A program made the position numbers and the translations under genes. The notes beneath the pieces were generated by a model that saw only the letters and a program-made list of their open reading frames with translations, was not told the DNA's origin and did no database searches. Below are positions 16,088-25,145 of a stretch of 35,707 bases of DNA, in pieces (the stretch's first letter is position 1; each line of letters starts with the position of its first letter). The stretch comes from Paracoccaceae bacterium (GTDB lineage: Bacteria; Pseudomonadota; Alphaproteobacteria; Rhodobacterales; Rhodobacteraceae), in the NCBI GenBank assembly GCA_020832655.1, contig JAFIEF010000032.1, positions 1 to 35,707 on the forward strand, read 5' to 3'.

Positions 16088-16891
16088 TTACATGCCGCGT
16101 TTTATCGATATCTGGCGGGCAATCGCGGCCCCCAGCAAAGGCAGGCCCACAGTGATGATGATCATCACGGTGCCCAGCGCGTTGATTTCGGGGCTGATGG
16201 AATTGCGCAGCATTGAGAAAATCTGCGTGGGCACGGTTTCCACCCCGCCCGGTTTCCAGAACAGTGTGCCGGTGATGTCATCGAAGGAAATCGTGAAGGC
16301 AAACAGCGCGCCCGCGGCCACGGCGGGCATCAGAAGCGGCAATGTGACGGAAAAGAATGTCTGGATGGGCGAGGCACCAAGGCTAAGGGCCGCTTCTTCC
16401 ACATCGCGGCGTATGGAAACCAGCCGCGCCTGCACCACCAGAATGACGAAGGGCAGCGTGAAGATGACATGCCCCGCCAGCAGCAGCGCAAAGCTCTTGC
16501 CGATGCCCAGCCAGTTCAGGAATAGTAGCAACGCCACCGCCAGCACCACTTCGGGCACCAGAATCGGCGCGATCAGGATGGTGGTGATCAGGTTCTTGCC
16601 CGGAATGGCGTAACGCACCAGTGCAAGGCTTGCCAGCACCCCCAGCGTGGTGGAAATCAGCGCCGTCAGCAGGCCAAGGATCAGCGAGGTACGAAAAGCC
16701 CGCATCACGGCGTCATTGTTCCACAATGCCTCGAACCAGCGCAGCGAAAAGCCGGTCATCGGGAAGCTGCCGAACTGATTCTGGTTGAAGGACAGCAGAA
16801 CCACCACGGCCACCGGCAGGAACATGAACAGATACACAAGTATCGTATATGCGCGGATTGCAGCCCAACCCATTTTTCCGCCCCCGCCCAT
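16088..16891 (-). CDS. ABC permease, PotC-like
   Basis: Second membrane subunit of the polyamine-type importer, 267 residues with six hydrophobic segments. The start region ILVYLFMFLPVAVVVLLSFN and the coupling loop EEAALSLGASPIQTFFSVTLPLLMPA (split here: EEAALSLGAS at about residue 190) are typical of PotC/YdcV. The ATG at 16891 overlaps the last base of the previous permease stop (TGATG). A second in-frame ATG at 16873, preceded by a G-rich run, is an equally plausible start and would shorten the protein by six residues. A downstream AAGGAGA leads into the binding-protein gene. Confidence 0.87.
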   Translation of the reverse strand: MGGGGKMGWAAIRAYTILVYLFMFLPVAVVVLLSFNQNQFGSFPMTGFSLRWFEALWNNDAVMRAFRTSLILGLLTALISTTLGVLASLALVRYAIPGKNLITTILIAPILVPEVVLAVALLLFLNWLGIGKSFALLLAGHVIFTLPFVILVVQARLVSIRRDVEEAALSLGASPIQTFFSVTLPLLMPAVAAGALFAFTISFDDITGTLFWKPGGVETVPTQIFSMLRNSISPEINALGTVMIIITVGLPLLGAAIARQISIKRGM

Positions 16892-17757
16892 CAGCCCAAG
16901 CCTTTCGTCAGTTGCGACATGCCCAGATAGCGGTTGTAAAGTGCGACCAGCGCGCCCAGCACGATCAGCAGAAGCAGCGACAGGGCAGACCCCATCGGCC
17001 AGTTCAACTGCGTGATGATCGCCTCGAACACCAGATTGGCAAACATCGCATCGCGCGGGCCGCCAAGGATCAGCGGGGTGATATAGGTGCCTGCCCCCAG
17101 CACGAAACACAGCAAGCCCCCCGCCGCCAGTCCGGGCAGCGACAGGGGCAGCGTGACTTGTGTGAACGCCTGCCAGCGTGTGGCGCCCAGCGATGTTGCG
17201 GCGTCTTCCAGATTGGTGTCGATCCCGTCAAGGCTGACATAGATATTCAGCACCATGAAAGGCAGCAGGAAATGCACCAGCCCCAGTATGACCGTAGCCT
17301 CGTTATAGAGCATCTGGATCGGCGAGGAGATCACGCCCATCGACATCAGCGCGGTGTTCAGCGCGCCGGAACTGCCCAGAATGTTGATCCAGCTCATCGT
17401 GCGGATGATGTAGCTGATCCAGAATGGCAGCATCAGCAGCAGAAGCAGGATCAGCTTGTTGCCGCTGGAGCGGGTGATGAAATAGGCCGCCGGATAGCCC
17501 AGCAGGGCGCAGAAGAAGGTGGTAATGGCAGCGATCTTCAGCGTGTTCAGCAGGATGTAGCGATAGAACGGATCGGTCAGCGCGCGCTGCCAGTTGTCCA
17601 GATGAAAGCCCGCAGTATCCGGCCCGACCGCCGAGCGCAGCCAGAAGGAATAGACCACGATGAACAGCAGCGGCACCAGCAACAGCAGCGTCACCGCCCC
17701 CAGCGCGGGCGCAAGCAGAACCCAGGGCTGGCGTCTTTCACGGGCTTCTACAGACAT
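16891..17757 (-). CDS. ABC permease, PotB-like
   Basis: First gene of the operon: membrane subunit of 288 residues, six hydrophobic segments, with LLAPALGAVTLLLLVPLL at the start and the coupling loop around LEDAATSLGATRWQAFTQV near residue 190. It pairs with the PotC-like permease that overlaps it. I take the ATG at 17757 because the family begins shortly before the first membrane segment. Another in-frame ATG at 17823 would add 22 residues that look like untranslated leader. Ribosome site upstream is weak. It faces the divergent LysR gene across about 108 bp. Confidence 0.87.
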   Translation of the reverse strand: MSVEARERRQPWVLLAPALGAVTLLLLVPLLFIVVYSFWLRSAVGPDTAGFHLDNWQRALTDPFYRYILLNTLKIAAITTFFCALLGYPAAYFITRSSGNKLILLLLLMLPFWISYIIRTMSWINILGSSGALNTALMSMGVISSPIQMLYNEATVILGLVHFLLPFMVLNIYVSLDGIDTNLEDAATSLGATRWQAFTQVTLPLSLPGLAAGGLLCFVLGAGTYITPLILGGPRDAMFANLVFEAIITQLNWPMGSALSLLLLIVLGALVALYNRYLGMSQLTKGLG

Positions 17758-17865
17758 GGCGACATCTTGCGTGGCGGATGGGGCGGATTGAACATGCGCG
17801 CAGATTGCAAAGTCGAAGATCATAAGGCAAATTGATAATTGGAATAGTGACAATAGACGTGATCA
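17758..17865. promoter_or_regulatory. Divergent LysR/operon control region
   Basis: The spacer between the LysR gene and the ABC operon is notably AT-rich from about 17815 to 17860, as expected for promoters. ATTGAT (17831-17836) and ATCAAT (17862-17867) form a spaced inverted repeat that reaches into the LysR start codon. ATTG (17831) and CAAT (17851) form a tighter one. These are candidate LysR contacts only. No clean T-N11-A box stands out. Confidence 0.4.
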
Positions 17866-18834
17866 ATGGCTAACCAGAATGATGCCGACCGACTGACCCG
17901 CGATCTGGACTGGAACCTGTTGCGCAGCTTTGTGGTGATTGCCGAATCGCGCTCGATAACGGATGCGGCGCGGCGCCTTCGCCTGACGCAGCCATCGGTG
18001 TCGACCGCGCTGCAAAAGCTTGAAAAGCTTATCGGAAAACGCCTGATAGATCGCGCACCGGGGCGGTATGATCTGACCCGCGCAGGGGCGGTGCTCTATC
18101 GCGAGGCGGTCGAGATCCACGGGTCTGTCCACAGGCTCTCGACCCTGATGCGTGATATGACCGACGAGGTACGGGGCCATGTACGCATCGCGGTTGCCAG
18201 CCATGTTGTCTGCCCATTATTTGACCACATGCTGGCCGAATTTCACGCCCGCCACCCGCGCGCCACATTGTCGATATCTGTCCTCGGCTCCAGCGCCGCG
18301 CTGGCCAGTGTCTCTGCACGCACTGCATCCTTTGCGATCTGCCTTGTGCATCGGCGCGACCCCAAGATCGAATACATGCGGCTTTACCGTGAATTCTTCG
18401 GGTTGTTCTGCGGCCCTCCACACCCGCTTTTCGGGCGCAGAAATCTGCACCAAGGCGATCTGGCGGGGCATTCCGCCGTCAGCTTCGAAACCGACAGTTT
18501 GCATGACGCCCTGCGCTCGGTGACATTGCTGCGCGCGCAATCCGAACTGAACGAACAGATCATTGGCACGTCAAGCCACCTGGAAGAAGTGCGCCGTATG
18601 GTCGTTGCCGGGCTGGGGATTGGTCCGCTGCCCTTGCATGTCGTGGCCCGCGATATGGCCGATGGCCTGCTTTGGCGCCTGCCGCCCTATGTCGATCCGC
18701 CAGCTATTGATGTGCATCTGGCCTGGAACCCCAAAGCCACCCTGAATCGCGCCGAATCATCGCTTCTTGAAATCATGCAGAATGCAATCCGAACGGTTCC
18801 AATGAGCGCGCGCACATATGGGCTTGAACTGTAA
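17866..18834 (+). CDS. LysR-family transcriptional regulator
   Basis: Regulator of 322 residues with an N-terminal winged helix-turn-helix (about 15-75), including LLRSFVVIAESRSITDAARR and LTQPSVSTALQKLEKLIG, and a C-terminal periplasmic-binding-fold effector domain (about 100-300). It is transcribed divergently from the ABC/aminotransferase/BKACE/dgc operon, the standard arrangement for a LysR activator of that operon. The effector is probably the imported compound or an intermediate. The dgcN-dgcA modules described elsewhere have a regulator named DgcR. I cannot tell from sequence whether this is its counterpart. Confidence 0.9.
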   Translation: MANQNDADRLTRDLDWNLLRSFVVIAESRSITDAARRLRLTQPSVSTALQKLEKLIGKRLIDRAPGRYDLTRAGAVLYREAVEIHGSVHRLSTLMRDMTDEVRGHVRIAVASHVVCPLFDHMLAEFHARHPRATLSISVLGSSAALASVSARTASFAICLVHRRDPKIEYMRLYREFFGLFCGPPHPLFGRRNLHQGDLAGHSAVSFETDSLHDALRSVTLLRAQSELNEQIIGTSSHLEEVRRMVVAGLGIGPLPLHVVARDMADGLLWRLPPYVDPPAIDVHLAWNPKATLNRAESSLLEIMQNAIRTVPMSARTYGLEL

Positions 18835-18938
18835 AAGCATGGTAGCGGAAGGGCCGGGGCGCAGCCCCATAAGCCAGCCAGTACCGCTTTGATGGTGCGA
18901 TCCTTTCGCGGAATTGAAAAGAAGCAGGAGAATATCCA

Positions 18939-19274
18939 ATGACCACTGCCCTGAAGATCGACTATATCGAATTCTACAGCCCCCGGCTGGAAGACAGTCA
19001 GGCTTTCTTTTCCAAAGCCTTCGGCTGGCAGTTCATTGAATACGGCCCGGATTATCGGGACATTCAGGGCGCGGGAACCGGCGGCGGGCTGGCACGCAGC
19101 CCCAACAATCCCCCGCTGATTGTCCTGCGCGCCGATGATCTGCAGGCCGCCTATGACCAGATTGCCGCCGCCGGCGCCGAGATCACGAAACCGATTTTCG
19201 ACTTCCCCGGCGGGCGTCGTTTCCAGTTTCGCGAACCCGGCGGCACTGAAATGGCGGTGTGGTCCGAAAGCTGA
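18939..19274 (+). CDS. VOC-superfamily (glyoxalase/bleomycin-resistance-like) protein
   Basis: Small cytoplasmic protein of 111 residues with two beta-alpha-beta-beta-beta modules. It opens KIDYIEFYSPRLEDSQAFFSKAFGW and ends GRRFQFREPGGTEMAVW, the classical VOC pattern, with acidic residues at the usual metal positions (Glu11 and the Glu in GTEMAVW). AGGAG stands about nine bases before the ATG. It follows the LysR gene by 104 bp and is convergent with priA, with only 23 bp between the ends. Substrate unknown; members include lyases, dioxygenases and binding proteins, so no specific reaction is claimed. Confidence 0.85.
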   Translation: MTTALKIDYIEFYSPRLEDSQAFFSKAFGWQFIEYGPDYRDIQGAGTGGGLARSPNNPPLIVLRADDLQAAYDQIAAAGAEITKPIFDFPGGRRFQFREPGGTEMAVWSES

Positions 19275-19297
19275 GCACGCGCGCCGGGGCGCGGACC

Positions 19298-21502
19298 CTA
19301 GAGAAAGCTTTGCGGGTCAATATCCACGCTTAACCGCAGATCACCCGCCATCCGGTACGGGGCCAGCCAGTCACGCAGCGCTGCCTGCAAGGGCGCGCCG
19401 CGCGCGGCCTTGACCAGCATGCGCACCCGGTGCCGCCCGCGCACCCGCGCAATCGGGGCCGGGGCGGGGCCAAAGATCTGTGCTCCGATACGTGTCAGGG
19501 GCAGCGCGTTCTCTGCCAGTTTCTGGCCCAGCGCAAACGCCTGTTCCAGCTTGGTTGATGAAATCACCACCCCCGCCAGCCGCCCGAAAGGCGGCATCGC
19601 CAGCACTTCGCGCGCCTGCGCCTCGGCCCGCCAGAAGGCTTCTTCATCTTCTGACAGGATCGCGCGGATCACCGGGTGTTCAGGCTGGCTGGTCTGGATC
19701 AGCGCCAGCCCCGGACGTTCCGCGCGCCCTGCCCGCCCGGCCACCTGGCGCACCAGTTGAAACACGCGTTCTGCTGCGCGCAGATCAGAGCCTGACAAGC
19801 CCAGATCGGCATCGATCACCCCCACCAGCGTCAATGCCGGGAAATTATGCCCCTTGGCCACAATCTGGGTGCCGATGATGATATCAGCCTGCCCGTCGGC
19901 GATCTGCGCGATCTGGTCTTTCAGCGCGCGGGCCGATCCGAACAGATCGGATGACAGCACCACAACCCGCGCTTCTGGCCATAGCGCGCTGGCTTCTTCA
20001 TGCAGCCGTTCGACACCGGGGCCGACCGGGGCCATGCGATCTTCGGCGCCGCAGGACGGGCAGGTTTCGGGCACAGGCGCGGTGGCCCCGCATTGATGGC
20101 AGACAAGGCGTTTCAGAAACCGATGCTCGACCATGCGCGCATCGCAATCGGCGCATTCGATCTGATGGCCGCAGGCGCGGCATATGGTCAGCGGCGCATA
20201 GCCCCTGCGGTTCAGGAACAATAGCACCTGTTCGCCCGCTTGCAGCCGCGCATCGGCGGCACGTTTCAGGCTGGGCGCAATCCAGCGCCCCGAGGGCAGT
20301 TCCTCGCGCCGCAGATCGATCGCGCGCATCTGGGGCAGCGTGTTCGGCCCGAAGCGGCTGGTCAGGTCAAGGCGGGCATATTTGCCGCTTTCGGCATTGG
20401 CCCAGCTTTCCAGGCTGGGCGTGGCAGAGGCCAGCACCGCCTGCGCGCCATTGAGCGAGGCGCGCAGCACCGCCATGTCGCGCGCATTATACAGCACCCC
20501 GTCTTCCTGCTTGTAGGAGCTGTCATGTTCCTCATCCACCACCACCAGCCCCAGATCGCGAAATGGCAGAAACAGCGCCGAGCGCGCGCCAACCACAAGC
20601 TGCGCCTCGCCCAATGCCGTCATGCGCCAGCAGCGGCGGCGTTCGGCTTGCGTGACCCCCGAATGCCATTCGGCGGGGCGGGCACCGAAACGCGCCTCGA
20701 CCCGCGCCAGAAACTCGGCCGTCAGCGCGATTTCGGGCAGCAGCACCAGCGCCTGACGCCCGCGCGCCAGACAGGCGGCGATGGCTTCCAGATATACCTC
20801 TGTCTTGCCGGACCCGGTGACGCCCTTCAGCAGCGTGGTGCCGAAACGCCCGCCGGCAACCGCGCGGCGCAAGGTATCCGCCGCCTGCGCCTGATCCTCG
20901 GTCAGCACTGGCCCTGCGCGCGCCGCATCAAGCCGCGCATAGGGCTGGTCGCGGGGTGCATCGCGTTCCTCCAGCCCGCCGGTCTTGACCAGCCCGCGCA
21001 GGACAGCACTGCTGACACCCGCCGCCTGCGCCAGTTCGCCCGGTGTCAGCCCCGCCCCGCCATAGCTTTCCAGCGCGGCAAGCACCCGCGCGCGGGTATC
21101 GGTCATGCGCGCAGGCGTCACATCACCGCGAAACAACAGCTTGCGCATGGCAGGCCCGTCGCCCAAGCCCGGCGCGCGCGTGGCCAGCCGCAGCATGGCG
21201 GGCAGCGGGGTCAGGGTGTAATCGGCCACGCGGGTCAGAAAACCGCGCAATTCGGCCCGCATCGGCGGGGTGTCCAGAACGCGGATCACGCGGCGCAGTT
21301 TTTCACGCGCAAACCGCCCCTCTGCCGCGCCCCAGACCACACCCACCACCCGGCGCGGCCCCAGCGGCACCTGCACGAACGCCCCCAGCCAGCACCCGCC
21401 TTCGGGGGCCAGATAATCCAGCACGCCCATGCCCACAGGTTCGGTGGTCAGCACTGCGCAGGGCGTCGCTTCGTCAAAGAACTCTGGGTCAGATTGCGGC
21501 AT
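19298..21502 (-). CDS. priA: Primosomal replication helicase PriA
   Basis: Superfamily-2 helicase that reloads the replisome at stalled forks, 734 residues. The N-terminal DNA-binding part is followed by Walker [12 protein letters not shown], the DEEH box ([12 protein letters not shown]) and [10 protein letters not shown]. Eight zinc-binding cysteines follow in [16 protein letters not shown] and CHQCGA/CPSCGA, then [15 protein letters not shown] and the [13 protein letters not shown] motif VI. I use the ATG at 21502; a TTG three codons upstream is also in frame, and neither has a strong ribosome site. It is divergent from tal, with about 80 bp between the starts. Confidence 0.96.
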   Translation of the reverse strand: MPQSDPEFFDEATPCAVLTTEPVGMGVLDYLAPEGGCWLGAFVQVPLGPRRVVGVVWGAAEGRFAREKLRRVIRVLDTPPMRAELRGFLTRVADYTLTPLPAMLRLATRAPGLGDGPAMRKLLFRGDVTPARMTDTRARVLAALESYGGAGLTPGELAQAAGVSSAVLRGLVKTGGLEERDAPRDQPYARLDAARAGPVLTEDQAQAADTLRRAVAGGRFGTTLLKGVTGSGKTEVYLEAIAACLARGRQALVLLPEIALTAEFLARVEARFGARPAEWHSGVTQAERRRCWRMTALGEAQLVVGARSALFLPFRDLGLVVVDEEHDSSYKQEDGVLYNARDMAVLRASLNGAQAVLASATPSLESWANAESGKYARLDLTSRFGPNTLPQMRAIDLRREELPSGRWIAPSLKRAADARLQAGEQVLLFLNRRGYAPLTICRACGHQIECADCDARMVEHRFLKRLVCHQCGATAPVPETCPSCGAEDRMAPVGPGVERLHEEASALWPEARVVVLSSDLFGSARALKDQIAQIADGQADIIIGTQIVAKGHNFPALTLVGVIDADLGLSGSDLRAAERVFQLVRQVAGRAGRAERPGLALIQTSQPEHPVIRAILSEDEEAFWRAEAQAREVLAMPPFGRLAGVVISSTKLEQAFALGQKLAENALPLTRIGAQIFGPAPAPIARVRGRHRVRMLVKAARGAPLQAALRDWLAPYRMAGDLRLSVDIDPQSFL

Positions 21503-21584
21503 GGATGACAAAACGGGGTTCCGGGACAGGTCAGCTTACGGTATGACCGGGCCGGAAACCTCCTGCAAGCCGAAGGGGCATGAA

Positions 21585-22238
21585 ATGAAATTCTTTGTCG
21601 ATACCGCCGATGTCGCCGCCATTCGCGAACTGAACGATCTGGGCATGGTGGATGGTGTGACCACCAACCCCTCGCTGATCCTGAAATCGGGCCGCGACAT
21701 TACCGAAGTCACGCGCGAGATCTGCGCCATTGTCGAAGGGCCGGTCTCGGCCGAGGTGGTCGCACTGGAAGCCGACAAGATGATCGCCGAAGGCCGCCAT
21801 CTGGCCGAAATCGCACCCAATATCACCGTGAAGCTGCCCTTGACATGGGACGGGCTGAAAGCCTGCAAGGTGCTGTCGGACGAAGGCAAGATGGTCAATG
21901 TCACGCTGTGCTTTTCCGCCAATCAGGCACTTCTGGCCGCCAAGGCAGGCGCGACCTTCATCTCGCCCTTCCTTGGACGGCTGGATGATCTCGCACTCGA
22001 CGGCGTTGAACTGATCGAGGATATCCGCACCATCTATGACAATTACGGCTTTGAGACCCAGATCCTTGCAGCCTCTATCCGCACGGTCAATCATGTGCTT
22101 GATGTGGCGCGCATCGGCGCGGATGTCATGACCGCGCCGCCTGAAGTCATCCGCAAGCTGGCCAGCCACCCGCTGACCGATGCCGGACTGGCACAATTTT
22201 TGCTCGATTGGGAAAAAACAGGTCAAAAAATCCTGTAG
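21585..22238 (+). CDS. tal: Transaldolase (small TalC/Fsa-type)
   Basis: Class I aldolase of the short transaldolase/fructose-6-phosphate aldolase family, acting in the non-oxidative pentose phosphate pathway. The 217-residue TIM barrel begins [17 protein letters not shown] and has GVTTNPSLI (about 24-32), the Schiff-base lysine in NITVKLP (Lys83), [27 protein letters not shown] and [10 protein letters not shown]. The ATG at 21585 has AAGGGG about seven bases upstream, and a longer in-frame reading overlaps priA's start. Transaldolase activity is more common than Fsa activity for members of this length in Alphaproteobacteria, but sequence reading alone does not separate them. Confidence 0.92.
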   Translation: MKFFVDTADVAAIRELNDLGMVDGVTTNPSLILKSGRDITEVTREICAIVEGPVSAEVVALEADKMIAEGRHLAEIAPNITVKLPLTWDGLKACKVLSDEGKMVNVTLCFSANQALLAAKAGATFISPFLGRLDDLALDGVELIEDIRTIYDNYGFETQILAASIRTVNHVLDVARIGADVMTAPPEVIRKLASHPLTDAGLAQFLLDWEKTGQKIL

Positions 22239-22245
22239 GCTTTGC

Positions 22246-22251
22246 TATAGT
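22246..22251 (+). promoter_or_regulatory. Candidate -10 element for the DUF484-xerC operon
   Basis: TATAGT lies 44 bases before the DUF484 start codon, in the 57-base gap after tal, and matches the sigma-70 -10 consensus at five of six positions. No good -35 hexamer is visible at the right distance, so the call is tentative. Confidence 0.35.
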
Positions 22252-22295
22252 CCCGCCAAACAAGACCAATAAGAGCAGTAACCGGGCAGGAGCAT

Positions 22296-23015
22296 ATGGC
22301 AGAAATCGCAACCAAACCCGACCGGCTTGCGCAGTTCCGTGCGCAGGTCATGGCTGATCCGGGGCTGATTCTGGACGACAAGGACATGATGCGCGCGCTG
22401 GTTTCGGCCAGCGAACGCGACATGGGCAGCAATATCGTGGATCTGCGCGGGCTGGCAATGGAACGGCTGGAAGCGCGGCTGGAACGGCTGGAAGAAACCC
22501 ATCGCGCGGTGATTGCCGCAGCCTATGAAAACCTGTCGGGCACCAACCAGATTCACCGCGCCATATTGCGGATGCTGGACCCCAACCAGTTCGAGGAGTT
22601 TCTGCGCAATCTGGGCAATGACGTGGCCGAGATCTTGCGCGTGGATGCGATCAAGCTGGTGCTGGAAAGCCCCTCGGCCGGGCCGGACCCGGCGCTGGAG
22701 CGGATCTCGAACGTGCTGTGCGTGGTCGAGCCGGGCTTTTGCGATGCCTATATGAACGCCGGACGTGCCGGGCAGTCGGGGCGGCATGTGGTGCTGCGTC
22801 AGGCAATCCCGCAAGCCGACATCATCTATGGTCAGGCGCATGCCGATCTGCGCTCGGAAGCCTGCATGCGGCTTGATCTGGGCGCGGACCGGATGGGCGG
22901 CATGCTGGTCATGGCATCCGAGAACCCGCATATGTTCAAGCCGGGTCAGGGCACGGATCTGCTGGCCTTCTTTGCCGGTATTTTCGAACGCTCGATGCGG
23001 CGCTGGCTGGCATGA
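22296..23015 (+). CDS. DUF484 family protein
   Basis: Conserved protein of 239 residues with a predicted coiled-coil segment (MERLEARLERLEETHRAV, about 50-68) followed by a GAF-like domain. It includes NQIHRAILRMLDPNQFEEF and ends with the KPGQGTDLLAFFAGIFER block that marks the family. AGGAG precedes the ATG. The stop overlaps the xerC start in ATGA, and this DUF484-xerC linkage is widespread in Proteobacteria. Function is unknown; a role connected with XerC-dependent chromosome resolution is only suggested by that linkage. Confidence 0.9.
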   Translation: MAEIATKPDRLAQFRAQVMADPGLILDDKDMMRALVSASERDMGSNIVDLRGLAMERLEARLERLEETHRAVIAAAYENLSGTNQIHRAILRMLDPNQFEEFLRNLGNDVAEILRVDAIKLVLESPSAGPDPALERISNVLCVVEPGFCDAYMNAGRAGQSGRHVVLRQAIPQADIIYGQAHADLRSEACMRLDLGADRMGGMLVMASENPHMFKPGQGTDLLAFFAGIFERSMRRWLA

Positions 23016-23950
23016 ACACAGGCGGCCTGCATCTGTCGGCAGGCCAGCGCGACGCGCTGCAGGGCTGGCTGGACAGTCTGCGCGCGCTGGACGGGGCGTC
23101 GCGCCACACGCTTGATGCCTATGCGCGCGATGTGGCGGGGTTTCTGGGTTTCATGGCCCTGCATCATGGCGGCGCGCAGGGGGTCGGGCAACTGGCCGCG
23201 CTGGGCCAGTCCGACATGCGCGCCTGGATGGCGGCGGAACGCGCGCGCGGGATTGGCGCGCGCAGCCTTGCGCGCAGCCTGTCGGCGGTGAAAGGTTTCG
23301 CATCCTGGCTGGCCGAGCGGCAGGGCTTTGACATTTCGGCCATTCTGGCCGCGCGCGCGCCCAAATTCGCCCGCAACCTGCCCCGCCCGCTTAGTGCCAG
23401 CGATGCACGTCAGGTGATCGACCGGGTGGAAGTGCAAAGTGCCGCAGATTGGGAAGGACTGCGCGACAGCGCGGTGGTGACGCTGCTTTACGGCTGCGGG
23501 CTGCGCGTGTCGGAAGCCTTGTCGCTAAGCGGGCGCGATGCGCCCCTGCGCGATGTGCTGCGCATCATCGGCAAGGGGGGCAAGGAACGGCTGGTGCCGG
23601 TGCTGCCTGTCGCGCGTGACGCGGTAGCGCGCTATGTCGCCGCCTGCCCGCATGACATCACCCCTGACGGCGCGCTGTTTCGCGCCCATCGCGGCGGCGC
23701 GCTTTCGCGCCATGATGTCGCGCGCGTGATGCGCGGCGCACGCATGCAGCTTGGCCTGCCCGCCAGCGCCACGCCCCATGCGCTGCGCCATTCCTTCGCC
23801 ACCCATCTGCTGGCGGCCGGGGGCGATCTGCGCGCAATTCAGGAATTGCTGGGCCATGCGTCCTTGCAGTCAACACAGGTCTACACCGCGGTCGATGCCA
23901 CCCGCCTGATGGAGGTCTATGACGCTGCCCATCCCCGCGCACATGGTTGA
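23012..23950 (+). CDS. xerC: Tyrosine recombinase XerC
   Basis: Site-specific recombinase that, with XerD, resolves chromosome dimers at dif. The 312-residue protein has the N-terminal SAM-like core-binding domain (about 10-105) and the complete catalytic set: Arg165 (YGCGLRVSEAL), Lys188 (GKGGKER), His256/Arg259 (HALRHSFATHLL), His282 (LGHASLQSTQ) and the nucleophile Tyr291 (QVYT). It shares a four-base overlap with DUF484. The intact catalytic set and its housekeeping partner argue that it is XerC and not a phage or integron integrase. Confidence 0.93.
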   Translation: MNTGGLHLSAGQRDALQGWLDSLRALDGASRHTLDAYARDVAGFLGFMALHHGGAQGVGQLAALGQSDMRAWMAAERARGIGARSLARSLSAVKGFASWLAERQGFDISAILAARAPKFARNLPRPLSASDARQVIDRVEVQSAADWEGLRDSAVVTLLYGCGLRVSEALSLSGRDAPLRDVLRIIGKGGKERLVPVLPVARDAVARYVAACPHDITPDGALFRAHRGGALSRHDVARVMRGARMQLGLPASATPHALRHSFATHLLAAGGDLRAIQELLGHASLQSTQVYTAVDATRLMEVYDAAHPRAHG

Positions 23951-24051
23951 CCGGCCCGTCAGCGGCAGAAAGGCACCATGCGTGCCGCAAGCGGGTTTTC
24001 CCCCGTCTGCCGGGCTGCCAGGGACAGATCGCAGCGCAGCGCCGAGGTGAA

Positions 24052-24756
24052 ATGTTGAGATCCAGTCTGCAAGCCTATTCGGTCCATCTGTTCACCGCCA
24101 CTGGCGCGGTATTCGCCATGCTGGCCCTGCTGGACGCCGCCAAGGGCGACTGGCCGATGATGTTCCTGTGGCTGGTGGTGGCCTTCATCGTTGACGGGAT
24201 CGACGGGCCACTGGCACGCAAGTTCCACGTCAAGGCCAATGCCCCCAAGATCGACGGGCAGTTGATGGATCTGATCATCGACTATCTGACCTATGTCTTC
24301 ATCCCCGCCTTCGCGCTGTTTCAGTCGGGGCTGTTGCCGGGCTGGACCGGCTGGCTGACGATCATCGTCATCACCTTTGCCAGCGTGATCTATTTTTCCG
24401 ACACCCGCATGAAGAACCCCGATAACAGCTTTCAGGGCTTTCCCGCCTGCTGGAACATGGCCGCGCTGGTGATCTTCGCGCTGCAACCGACCTTCTGGGT
24501 GATCCTTGCGATTGTCGGCTTCCTGACACTGGCGATGTTCACACCGCTGAATTTCGTCCATCCGGTGCGCACCGCGCGCTGGCGGGCGGTATCGCTGCCG
24601 GTGGCGCTGGTCTGGACAGGGATGGCGGGGATGGCGGCCTGGCAAAGCTTCGAGCAGCCGCAATGGGCAAGCTGGGCGCTGGTCGTGACCACGCTTTATC
24701 TGGCCTTTGCCGGCATTGCCCAGCAGATCATTCCGCACACCCGGCACGCGCGGTAG
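24052..24756 (+). CDS. pcs: Phosphatidylcholine synthase (Pcs)
   Basis: Inner-membrane CDP-alcohol phosphatidyltransferase that condenses choline with CDP-diacylglycerol to make phosphatidylcholine. The 234-residue protein has several membrane helices and the active-site motif DGPLAR followed by DGQLMDLIID. The spacing after AR is 12 residues, the stretched version typical of Pcs and not the eight-residue spacing of most CDP-alcohol enzymes. I choose the ATG at 24052 with GAGGTGA just upstream, which gives normal length. An earlier ATG overlapping the xerC stop would add 35 residues without family character. It lies about 100 bp after xerC. Confidence 0.88.
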   Translation: MLRSSLQAYSVHLFTATGAVFAMLALLDAAKGDWPMMFLWLVVAFIVDGIDGPLARKFHVKANAPKIDGQLMDLIIDYLTYVFIPAFALFQSGLLPGWTGWLTIIVITFASVIYFSDTRMKNPDNSFQGFPACWNMAALVIFALQPTFWVILAIVGFLTLAMFTPLNFVHPVRTARWRAVSLPVALVWTGMAGMAAWQSFEQPQWASWALVVTTLYLAFAGIAQQIIPHTRHAR

Positions 24757-25145
24757 CACGACAGACACGCGCAGACGCATAAAATGCCCGGTTTCATCTG
24801 CTTGTTCCAACCGCATCATTTTGCCATGCTACACGCACTTGGTCAGGATGACCGGGCTTAAGTGCTCCCGTGCTGTGAAGGGCAGATGGGTGAGCGGGCC
24901 TCGGATCATCTGTCCGGGGCCCGATTCCCTGACACGCCATCAACGCGCACCGAATGGCGCGTCAATGGCCCGCCGCATTTGCGCCCTGCACCTGTCTTGC
25001 CCCCGCCATCTTTGCGAAACAGGATATCTGTTGCCTGCCGATATTGTGATAATCGCTGTCAGGCGCTAGGTTGAAACCCGACCCGGCCGATACCTATCTG
25101 TTGGGCAAAGGCGCACATCGCGTCAGGCCGAAAAAGGATTTTGTC
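24757..25145 (+). other. Intergenic region upstream of lon
   Basis: About 390 bases without a convincing gene on either strand. It must hold the lon promoter. GTTGAAA (25070-25076) followed by CTATCT (25094-25099) is reminiscent of alphaproteobacterial heat-shock sigma-32 elements, but the spacing is long. GATAAT (25048-25053) could be an alternative -10 without a good -35. A small inverted pair GGTCA/TGACC lies near 24841-24851. Nothing else stands out. Confidence 0.3.

Noticed and set aside
23012-23950. Tyrosine recombinase as evidence of a mobile island
   Set aside because: Full XerC features and the conserved DUF484 linkage make it the chromosomal dimer-resolution enzyme.
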